Assembly (NCBI GenBank): GCA_947038135.1
Contig: CAMQVM010000130.1
Coordinates: 1-5,445 of the forward strand
Source of the DNA: an uncultured Rikenellaceae bacterium
Lineage (GTDB): Bacteria > Bacteroidota > Bacteroidia > Bacteroidales > Rikenellaceae
Length of the DNA stretch: 5,445 bases
Reading direction: 5' to 3'
A model generated the notes under the pieces. That model ran no database searches. It was not told the DNA's origin and saw only the letters and a program-made list of their open reading frames with translations. The position numbers were made by a program, and so were the translations under genes. Positions 1 through 5,445 of the stretch are shown piece after piece (within the stretch, counting starts at the first letter, position 1; each line of letters begins with the position of its first letter).

Positions 1-1901
1 CCAGAAGCGAGAGTGACGCATGGGGCTCAACAGAGAAGTCTATAAAGGTACGCTCACCATTAATGGTGCTTGGATCTGCCCCTCGTGCAGTGACACAAGG
101 AGATGAGATTATTATACCTGCAACATTAATAGCAACCGAAGACAACCTTGGAACAGTGACAACTACTATAAAGGTAGATGAAAATATGTTCGATATAATA
201 GGCGAAGAGCAAAAAAAGGTGACCATATCAAAGCAAGGTGACAAGATAGTGTTATTTAAGCTTAAAGTGAAAGATTCGGTCTCTTTAGAGTATGCTGGTG
301 GACGCATAGAGCTAACATCAAAAGCTAAAGGTAAGTCATCTACTTATACTATGGATATACCAATGCGTGAGCTAACAATGCCTATATCGCATGGCAACAG
401 CTATCTTGTGGCGGCTGGTAAGAGCTGGAGTGGCACACCTGCCCTTTATGGAGCACCTGGAACACAAAAGATAATGATGGAGGTATCTTCAATGGTGCAG
501 ATCAACTCGAGCCAACGAATGCAGTATCTATCTAAATATCCATACGGATGTATTGAGCAGACAACCTCAGCAGTGTTCCCTATACTATTCTTAACAGACA
601 TGGTAGACTTAACAGCAGCCGAGAAAAAAGAGGCAGACTCAAAGGTAGTATTGAATATGAACAGATACAAAACCTACGCTACACCTGATGGTTACATGGG
701 TTACTGGCAAGGCAATACTCAACCACACCAGTGGGGTTCGGCCTATGCGCTTCACTTTATGGCAGCGGCAAAGCTTAAAGGCTATACTCCACCAACAAGC
801 ACCTATGACAACCTTATAGCTGCAATAAAAGGATCGGTTACAAGATGGACCAGCAATGGCAGTAACCAAAACCCTACTCTTACGCAAGCCTATCAGTTAT
901 ACGCATTAGCATTAGCAGGAAAGTCTGAATTTGGGGCTATGAACCGTCTAAAGCAGAGTAACTACATGACCTATGAGGCTAAATGGATGCTAGCAGCGGC
1001 TTATGCTACTGCAGGTAGGGCTGACATAGGTAAAACTATCGTTGCTGATCTTATTGTAGGTAGTGAAACATCTTCTGAAAGTAAGGAGCAAGAGGCTCAA
1101 AGAATCTATACATACGGCTCTTCAGATCGTTCACTAGCTATTCAACTAGTTGCTATATCAATGATGGGAATGGATGTCGAAGCTATGAAATTAGCTGGAC
1201 GTATATCAAAAAGCCTTACATCAAACAACTGGATGAGCACACAGACAACAGCGTGGTGTATCATGGCAATAGGCACACACGCCACAAAAAATGGAAGCTC
1301 ATCAAAGCTTAACATAAAATGGAAGGTTGATGGAAAAGATGGGAATTATGTGTCTGCTGCAAATAAAATGATATGGAGCAGAGAGTGGAGCAACCCTAAA
1401 ACTAATAAGGTATCGATGACTAACAATACAAAAGGTGCACTACACCTACGTGTTGTAGGCTCAGGTATATCATCGGGACATGGTGTGCCAGCTGACGAAA
1501 AGGGACTTAAAGTAACTGTTCGATATACTGATAATGATGGCAACCTGATAGATGTAGATACATTAAAGCAGGGTACAGACTTTATATCTGAAGTTAAAGT
1601 TCATAATATATCTGCTGAGGCAGTGCACTCATTAATGGTAACAGAGCCTGTTGCCTCAGGATGGGAGATAAGAACTAATGTAGATGAATATCTGTCTAAG
1701 GGTGTAGAGTATCAAGATATACGTGATGATAGAATCAACAGTTATATTCCTGCATTGAGATCTAACAATTATGTTATTATCAAGAGTAGGTTAAATGCTA
1801 CTTATGGTGGCATCTATACTCTACCAGCAATACGATGTGCTGCAATGTATGATGATAAGATATCTAGTAATACAGCATCTCGCAATGTTGTAATAAAATA
1901 G
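1..1901 (+). CDS. Alpha-2-macroglobulin family protein, C-terminal part (5' end outside window)
   Basis: This is the last 632 residues of a bacterial alpha-2-macroglobulin, a large envelope protein thought to trap foreign proteases covalently. The frame is open from base 3. The ATG at 63 is not the start, because the codons before it already read as family sequence (VRSPLMV, then PRAVTQGDE). Numbering from base 3, residues 1 to about 110 are the end of a macroglobulin beta-sandwich domain. Residues about 140-428 are the helical thioester domain, with YPYGCIEQTTS (Cys183, Gln186) forming the expected Cys-Gln thioester. The family-typical stretches GYMGYWQGNTQPHQWGSAYAL and NWMSTQTTAW lie further along it. 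The rest is beta-rich and ends with the classic tail segments VASGWEI, DDRINSYI and ATYGGIYTLPA. Known relatives are periplasmic lipoproteins of about 1,600-1,900 residues, often paired with the penicillin-binding protein gene pbpC; no pbpC follows here. The reading frame looks intact. Family call is very secure; target proteases are unknown. Confidence 0.95.
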   Translation, partial: RSESDAWGSTEKSIKVRSPLMVLGSAPRAVTQGDEIIIPATLIATEDNLGTVTTTIKVDENMFDIIGEEQKKVTISKQGDKIVLFKLKVKDSVSLEYAGGRIELTSKAKGKSSTYTMDIPMRELTMPISHGNSYLVAAGKSWSGTPALYGAPGTQKIMMEVSSMVQINSSQRMQYLSKYPYGCIEQTTSAVFPILFLTDMVDLTAAEKKEADSKVVLNMNRYKTYATPDGYMGYWQGNTQPHQWGSAYALHFMAAAKLKGYTPPTSTYDNLIAAIKGSVTRWTSNGSNQNPTLTQAYQLYALALAGKSEFGAMNRLKQSNYMTYEAKWMLAAAYATAGRADIGKTIVADLIVGSETSSESKEQEAQRIYTYGSSDRSLAIQLVAISMMGMDVEAMKLAGRISKSLTSNNWMSTQTTAWCIMAIGTHATKNGSSSKLNIKWKVDGKDGNYVSAANKMIWSREWSNPKTNKVSMTNNTKGALHLRVVGSGISSGHGVPADEKGLKVTVRYTDNDGNLIDVDTLKQGTDFISEVKVHNISAEAVHSLMVTEPVASGWEIRTNVDEYLSKGVEYQDIRDDRINSYIPALRSNNYVIIKSRLNATYGGIYTLPAIRCAAMYDDKISSNTASRNVVIK

Positions 1902-1961
1902 ATGTTGTAATTAAGAGCATTGGTACAACTGCTACTTATTTATCATTTTAAAATACAAAGC

Positions 1962-1999
1962 AAAAAGAGCCGCAAATTAAATTTGCGGCTCTTTTTTTT
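1962..1999. terminator. Bidirectional intrinsic terminator between convergent genes
   Basis: A perfect 16-base inverted repeat (1962-1977 and 1981-1996) encloses a 3-base loop TAA. The stem core is GAGCCGCAAAT. Eight T residues (1992-1999) follow on the plus strand. The five A residues at 1962-1966 give a T-run on the minus strand. It lies 60 bases after the alpha-2-macroglobulin stop and 58 bases past the stop of the minus-strand SLOG gene, so it can end both transcripts. Confidence 0.93.
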
Positions 2000-2057
2000 G
2001 TAATAGCTAAAAACTTATGCTGGGCAACTATTTGCATTTTAATTGGTCAACAATATA

Positions 2058-2636
2058 TTATCTCACCGCTTCACTTAAACTAGGAGAGAAGCCAGATGAA
2101 GAGACCTTATTATTGATAGTAGTTGATATTTTTATCACTGATGTACCTTCATTTATAAAAGGCTTTATATGAAATGCATTTCTGCTACCATAGTAAACTA
2201 ATACCGAACAGTTACTAACTAAATAGTAATTTTTATATTTATTGTAATCTACATCTATGCATCTCTGGCTTTTTATGTAAAATTGATATGTGGAGTTCTT
2301 TAAAACAAAGTCATAACGCCTAGTTTCTTCTTTATCGTACCCAACTAGCTCATAATCGGCATAATTAAGAATCAATATTAACTGCACCTTACAACCTTCA
2401 GTTTTGAGCTTTAATACAGCCTCAGCTGCAAAAAGCTCAAAACCTCTTGCAACACCCGACAAAAATGTTGTATAGCCTTGTGTATCGACTAAATACTTTA
2501 AAGATGAATATATTTCGTTAGACACCTGCTCCTGTAAACTATATGGAATTGAGTTTGAACCATCCCACTCGCCCAATAGCGAAACTGTATTTGCTGTCTG
2601 TAAATCTAATTCATCTAACTGATTTATTGACCTCAT
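2058..2636 (-). CDS. SLOG family (DUF1273/YpsA-like) Rossmann-fold protein, divergent
   Basis: A complete 192-residue protein with no signal peptide or membrane segment, so probably cytoplasmic. It resembles the DUF1273/YpsA branch of the SLOG superfamily, Rossmann-fold proteins related to DprA and LOG that bind nucleotides or nucleotide-derived ligands. Visible matches, in order, are: a first beta strand VSLLGEW (residues 18-24); a helix; the hallmark GYTTFLSGVARGFELFAAEAVLKLK (54-78); the strand KVQLILIL (83-90); the RRYDFVL segment (106-112); and the late YYLVSNCSVLVYYG strand (137-150), then a last strand near 167-171. Two usual features are altered. Relatives carry TGHR-like residues after the first strand, where this has LGEW. 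The glycine/threonine-rich GGT segment after the late strand is replaced by SRNAFHIKPF. The ligand may therefore differ or be lost. The start at 2636 is the only ATG that includes the first strand; no Shine-Dalgarno is seen, as usual in Bacteroidota. It is divergent from the fimbrillin-like gene and transcribed alone. The precise role is unknown. Confidence 0.8.
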   Translation of the reverse strand: MRSINQLDELDLQTANTVSLLGEWDGSNSIPYSLQEQVSNEIYSSLKYLVDTQGYTTFLSGVARGFELFAAEAVLKLKTEGCKVQLILILNYADYELVGYDKEETRRYDFVLKNSTYQFYIKSQRCIDVDYNKYKNYYLVSNCSVLVYYGSRNAFHIKPFINEGTSVIKISTTINNKVSSSGFSPSLSEAVR

Positions 2637-2661
2637 ATTTATATTATTTAATATTAATTAG

Positions 2662-2717
2662 TGTTGCCCGATTAAATTGTAACGAAGCTCTACCACCAGC
2701 TGACTTTTGCTGCAACA
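2662..2717. other. GC-richer island closed by a 6-base inverted repeat
   Basis: This segment is visibly richer in G and C than the AT-rich sequence on both sides. It begins with TGTTGC (2662-2667) and ends with GCAACA (2712-2717), an exact inverted repeat. It falls in the untranslated leader expected for the SLOG gene. Read on the minus strand, the inner part (2703 down to 2687) is TCAGCTGGTGGTAGAGC, which resembles a tRNA D-arm, but no anticodon arm or T-arm follows. It could be a leader RNA structure, a tRNA relic or a small repeat element; the sequence alone does not decide. Confidence 0.35.
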
Positions 2718-2731
2718 GAATATTCTAAGAA

Positions 2732-2739
2732 CAAATATA
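2732..2739 (-). promoter_or_regulatory. Candidate promoter -7 box for the SLOG gene
   Basis: On the minus strand this reads TATATTTG, a perfect match to the Bacteroidota -7 consensus TAnnTTTG. Transcription would begin near 2725, giving a leader of roughly 90 bases. No good TTTG -33 element is seen; the expected place, about 20 bases upstream (near 2760), is instead occupied by a palindrome. The box is convincing by sequence, but such boxes also arise by chance in AT-rich DNA. Confidence 0.5.
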
Positions 2740-2759
2740 ATAGCAATTCATAATTAAAA

Positions 2760-2779
2760 TACACGTGTAAATTGCAATT
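2760..2779. promoter_or_regulatory. Two abutting 10-base palindromes, candidate operator
   Basis: TACACGTGTA (2760-2769) and AATTGCAATT (2770-2779) are each perfect 10-base palindromes and sit end to end. The first covers the -33 position expected for the minus-strand TATATTTG box. A dimeric regulator bound here would be placed to control the SLOG promoter. Function is inferred from position and symmetry only. Confidence 0.3.
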
Positions 2780-3019
2780 AATACTAAGGCGAAATAACAG
2801 ATCTCACATTAGTAATATACGCACATAAACAAGTACAATAATTATACCAAATAAATGACATTATAATGCAAATTAACGATATATCTGTACAAAATAAACA
2901 CCTTGTTACTGAAAAATTGTGAATCTAAAAACAAAACAGATATTAGTGAACAACAATACACTGTATCAGACCTACACACTTTGACTCATAGATATAAACT
3001 CGTATTATATCATTGATAA

Positions 3020-3027
3020 TACATTTG
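3020..3027 (+). promoter_or_regulatory. Possible additional plus-strand -7 box
   Basis: TACATTTG fits the TAnnTTTG consensus exactly. No -33 TTTG lies at the right distance; the nearest, at 2980-2983, is 36 bases away. If real, it would give the fimbrillin-like gene a leader of about 230 bases that includes the foldable patch at 3071-3164, or drive a small RNA. Weak evidence. Confidence 0.25.
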
Positions 3028-3070
3028 TAAACAGGCACAAATCTCTATATGTTACATCTAATAACACACA

Positions 3071-3101
3071 TAAGGTTAAAGATAAATAAGAAATAACCTT
3101 A
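3071..3101. repeat. Inverted repeat (8-base arms, 15-base loop)
   Basis: TAAGGTTA (3071-3078) and TAACCTTA (3094-3101) are exact inverted copies separated by 15 bases. There is no T-run after it on the plus strand, so it is not a typical terminator. It may be part of a folded leader RNA or a protein-binding site. Confidence 0.4.
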
Positions 3102-3107
3102 AATCTG

Positions 3108-3164
3108 CCCCAACTCATACAGTAGTGAGGGTTATTAAAACCTTGTATTGATTTAGCGCTGGGG
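3108..3164 (+). other. Foldable RNA-like segment upstream of the fimbrillin-like gene
   Basis: A closing stem CCCCA/TGGGG (3108-3112 with 3160-3164) encloses two small helices. One is CTCA with TGAG, extended past a one-base bulge by TA/TA pairs. The other is GGTT with AACC (3130-3133 with 3139-3142). It stands out from the AT-rich surroundings. It lies about 100 bases before the start codon and upstream of the main candidate promoter, so it would be transcribed only from an upstream start. It matches no riboswitch I recognise. Confidence 0.25.
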
Positions 3165-3184
3165 TTTATCAAATAATATTGCAA

Positions 3185-3220
3185 TTTGCTAGGAAAAACA
3201 AATATTATTTTGTATATTTG
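3185..3220 (+). promoter_or_regulatory. Candidate promoter of the fimbrillin-like gene
   Basis: A perfect Bacteroidota -7 box TATATTTG (3213-3220) lies 46 bases before the ATG. A TTTG (3185-3188) sits 24 bases upstream of the box, slightly more than the usual spacing of about 19-21. Transcription would begin near 3227, leaving an AT-rich leader of about 40 bases with no Shine-Dalgarno, typical of the phylum. An inverted repeat CAAATAT/ATATTTG (3199-3205 and 3214-3220) overlaps the -7 box and could be a regulator site or chance. Confidence 0.6.
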
Positions 3221-3266
3221 CGAATATTAATCATTATATTTATAATAACATTTAATAAACAATTTT

Positions 3267-5445
3267 ATGAAAAAAACATTGATTTTCAAAATGGGGACTA
3301 CCTGTATTGCCCTAGCAGGAGTTCTTTTTGGCTGTGCTAAAAGTTCAGATGATTCGGGAAATACCGATAAGACGAGTAAATATATCACTGTAAAGATGCC
3401 ATCTGAGTCAAGCGGTGTAGATACACGCACAGGAGGTTTAGATGATGAGATTGCTATTAAGCGTGCCTATATAGTTGTTTATGCAGGTGGTGCAGTAGAC
3501 GCTGATATGCCAAAGTTTGCTTCAAAGATTGAGTTGGTAGATATCAAAGATGACGGAGTAAACACAAAGAAGATTTTAGCATTTAAACCAACTGATAATA
3601 TCGCTGAGGGTGATGAGCTGAACATTATTTTCAATAAGGAGGTTGCAAGTTTATCAGTTTCTAAAAAAGAGTTGATATCATCTTTAAAGCTAACTAATGC
3701 TACTGGTTTAGTTACTTTAAGTGATGGTTTACCCATGCATGGTATCGGCAAGTGGACCAGCACAGGAAGCCCTATTATAAAAGTAAATCGTGCAGTAGCC
3801 AAGGTTCAGTTGAAGCTTGACTACAAAGGTAGCTCTCATGTTCCAGGAAGTGAGGGTGCGAGTTATACAATCGCAAACACTACCTATAAATTATATCAAT
3901 TGTCAGATGTAGGAAACATCAATGGTACAGATGTAGAAGTTACAACAAACAACCCTATTACCGAGATAACCAATGAAGAAGATATAAAAGAGGTATCTTC
4001 AATATTTTTAGCAGATGGTAATGATGATTATATAGGAGCAAATTATATTTATGCTTATCCTTACTCAACAAAACCAATAGGAACAACATCAACACCTATT
4101 GATAATAAAGCATCGTCAACCAAGCGTTTTGCGATGATAATGAAAAATATCAAAGATGGTGTAGCGAGCTACCATCGCTTAGACCTATACGATCAAAATA
4201 GTAAAACTTATTTAGATATTTTAAACAACCATCACTACACTATAAAGGTCAGAGAGATGAGCCAACAAGGTTATGATACTGCCACAAAAGCGTTGATGGG
4301 TCCAGCAAGTAACGTGAAATTTGATATTATTGTAGAGGAAGAGGGAACAGTAATAATAAGTAATGGTCAATATGTGTTAAATGTAAATGAGTTAGGTCTT
4401 GACTTTACAGCTACTGCGCCAGCCATTTCAGTTATAGAGATTGCAAAGGTTAACCGAGCATCATCAGCTATTGCATCAATGGATCCTTCAACTGATTTTG
4501 GTGTAGAGTTGCAAGATGTAACATTAGTTAGTGGAGCCGCAACAATATCACTTTCAGACGTTCCAGACAAATTAGGAAAAGACACCCATAGTTTGAATAT
4601 ATCTGTAATTGGTGAGGGAGTTGTAACATTTAGATATATCGCAAAATTAGGCAATATAGCTCACACAAGTGGTTTAATCAAGGTAACTCATACACTTGTA
4701 CCAGTTACAGCAGAAGGTTTTTGTCCATCAGCAGGTCGCCCAAATGGCACGATCTTAAAAGGTCACGACATTCATGAATTGTTGGGAATTACTAACACGG
4801 CTTATACTATTACAAATGTAACAAGTACGTTTAACAAAGATTGGGACGCAATGATTGCAGTAGCACCATCTATAAACAACCTGCCAACGACATCAAAGTG
4901 GAATGCAACGAGCAATGGCATGAGTGTATCAATATCAACAACAGGCACAAACAATAAAGCATACTTTCATCCTTTCCGCACCTCTCCAGAAGAAGCAGAC
5001 ATCGATGGTGTTTTAACAGTAGCAGTAAAGACAGTATCAGAGAATACTCCTTTCACACTAACATTGCCATTGAAAATAGTAACAAACTGTCATTTACCAA
5101 CCAAAGAAGATAATTACAGTATTCAAATAAATAATTTTAAGATTGCAGATCGTAATGTAGGGGCATTATTGCCTTCAGGCGGCATGAACGAATTAGCAGA
5201 TAAATATTTCACTAATGAGATTGGCCACCCAGATTACATTGCAGGCAGCACAGGCGGAAGTTCTTCTTCATGGACTCCACAAATAAAAGATATTGCAGAT
5301 AGAGCAGGAGAGTTCTTTGCATATAAAAGGTATAATAGCAATAGCATGAAAGAAGCAGCTCCTGCTTGTGCAGACTTTGCTTTAGGTAATGATAACTGGC
5401 GTTTACCTACTGGGGCCATAGATGGTGGCACTGCAGAGATTAACC
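3267..5445 (+). CDS. Fimbrillin-like surface lipoprotein with FISUMP-like C-terminal domain (3' end outside window)
   Basis: The frame is open from the ATG at 3267 to the window end, 726 residues so far. The N-terminus has basic residues, a hydrophobic stretch and a lipobox LFGC with Cys23, so it should be a lipoprotein. Residues about 40-352 look like a fimbrillin (FimA/Mfa family, type V pili): a first strand YITVKMP, then TRTGG with Arg54, AYIVVYAGG, the typical RAVAKVQLKL (175-184), YAYPYS near 262-267, and HHYTIKV (322-328) before a long Gly-Tyr segment. In known type V pilins an Arg protease cuts about 30 residues after the lipid Cys, and Arg54 is placed to match. Residues about 355-610 are beta-rich, probably two sandwich domains. 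From about 625, ADRNVGA (627-633) and CADFALGNDNWRLPT (701-715) resemble the start and core of a FISUMP/DUF1566-type lectin-like domain. Fimbrillins are usually 300-500 residues, so this long form suggests a pilus tip or surface adhesin rather than a stalk subunit. Fimbrillin assignment is good; the C-terminal domain is likely; the ligand is unknown. Confidence 0.82.
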   Translation, partial: MKKTLIFKMGTTCIALAGVLFGCAKSSDDSGNTDKTSKYITVKMPSESSGVDTRTGGLDDEIAIKRAYIVVYAGGAVDADMPKFASKIELVDIKDDGVNTKKILAFKPTDNIAEGDELNIIFNKEVASLSVSKKELISSLKLTNATGLVTLSDGLPMHGIGKWTSTGSPIIKVNRAVAKVQLKLDYKGSSHVPGSEGASYTIANTTYKLYQLSDVGNINGTDVEVTTNNPITEITNEEDIKEVSSIFLADGNDDYIGANYIYAYPYSTKPIGTTSTPIDNKASSTKRFAMIMKNIKDGVASYHRLDLYDQNSKTYLDILNNHHYTIKVREMSQQGYDTATKALMGPASNVKFDIIVEEEGTVIISNGQYVLNVNELGLDFTATAPAISVIEIAKVNRASSAIASMDPSTDFGVELQDVTLVSGAATISLSDVPDKLGKDTHSLNISVIGEGVVTFRYIAKLGNIAHTSGLIKVTHTLVPVTAEGFCPSAGRPNGTILKGHDIHELLGITNTAYTITNVTSTFNKDWDAMIAVAPSINNLPTTSKWNATSNGMSVSISTTGTNNKAYFHPFRTSPEEADIDGVLTVAVKTVSENTPFTLTLPLKIVTNCHLPTKEDNYSIQINNFKIADRNVGALLPSGGMNELADKYFTNEIGHPDYIAGSTGGSSSSWTPQIKDIADRAGEFFAYKRYNSNSMKEAAPACADFALGNDNWRLPTGAIDGGTAEIN

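Larger units (their letters stand above)
2637..3266. other. Divergent AT-rich intergenic region
   Basis: These 630 bases separate the minus-strand SLOG gene from the plus-strand fimbrillin-like gene. I see no convincing protein gene, tRNA or rRNA in them. They hold a TATATTTG box facing each gene, an extra TACATTTG box, two abutting palindromes at 2760-2779, a GC-richer 56-base island at 2662-2717, a hairpin at 3071-3101 and a foldable patch at 3108-3164. The stretch 2780-3019 is plain AT-rich sequence with nothing I can name. No clear long inverted repeats of an invertible promoter were found. Confidence 0.8.

Noticed and set aside
63..1901. ATG at 63 as the start of a complete 612-residue protein
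   Set aside because: The same frame is open back to base 3 and already encodes family-typical residues (VRSPLMV), so the gene begins outside the window.
2687..2703. A functional tRNA gene on the minus strand
   Set aside because: Only a D-arm-like stretch is present; no matching anticodon stem, T-arm (GGTTCGA) or 7-base acceptor stem follows.
2543..2728. 61-residue plus-strand frame overlapping the SLOG gene start
   Set aside because: It mostly lies antisense to the well-supported SLOG gene and has no recognisable domain; its end only translates the GC-richer island.
2866..2922. An 18-codon open frame (MQINDISV...) in the intergenic region
   Set aside because: Very short, no ribosome binding signal or promoter at a sensible distance, and expected by chance in this sequence.
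3071..3101. Intrinsic terminator upstream of the fimbrillin-like gene
   Set aside because: The stem is AT-rich with a 15-base loop and is not followed by a T-run on the plus strand.
2637..3266. Invertible promoter like those controlling surface genes in Bacteroides
   Set aside because: No long matching inverted repeats flank either promoter; the short AT-rich matches seen are at chance level.
3227..4654. Several minus-strand open frames of 67-107 residues inside or overlapping the fimbrillin-like gene
   Set aside because: They are antisense to a clearly coding frame and show no domains or start signals of their own.

Overview
The window looks like part of a Bacteroidota genome, most likely order Bacteroidales. 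Four things point there: an AT-rich sequence, TAnnTTTG promoter boxes, ATG starts with no Shine-Dalgarno sequence, and the pairing of a bacterial alpha-2-macroglobulin with a fimbrillin-type lipoprotein. The species cannot be fixed from the sequence. There are three protein genes. Two are cut by the window edges and one is complete.

Layout. (1) Positions 1-1901, plus strand: the last 632 residues of a large alpha-2-macroglobulin-like protease inhibitor. The thioester motif Cys-Ile-Glu-Gln and the C-terminal beta-sandwich domains are present; the real start lies upstream of the window. (2) Positions 1962-1999: a strong hairpin terminator with T-runs on both sides, able to serve both convergent genes. 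(3) Positions 2058-2636, minus strand: a complete 192-residue SLOG-family (DUF1273/YpsA-like) Rossmann-fold protein. Two parts of its usual nucleotide-binding signature look replaced. (4) Positions 2637-3266: a 630-base AT-rich divergent intergenic region. It holds a candidate promoter for each flanking gene, two abutting 10-base palindromes, a GC-richer island and a possible folded RNA segment. (5) Position 3267 to the window end, plus strand: the first 726 residues of an outer-surface lipoprotein. Its N-terminal half resembles a fimbrillin (FimA/Mfa type V pilus subunit). It continues through two probable beta-sandwich regions into what looks like a FISUMP/C-type-lectin-like domain.

The three genes show no obvious shared pathway. 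Two encode cell-envelope proteins: a protease trap, and a probable pilus tip or surface adhesin. The third is probably a cytoplasmic ligand-binding or signalling protein. The most interesting items are the fimbrillin-plus-FISUMP architecture, the divergent SLOG protein with a candidate operator at its promoter, and the structured elements in the intergenic region. No mobile element, CRISPR array, tRNA or rRNA gene was recognised. I do not see a clear-cut new biological system here.
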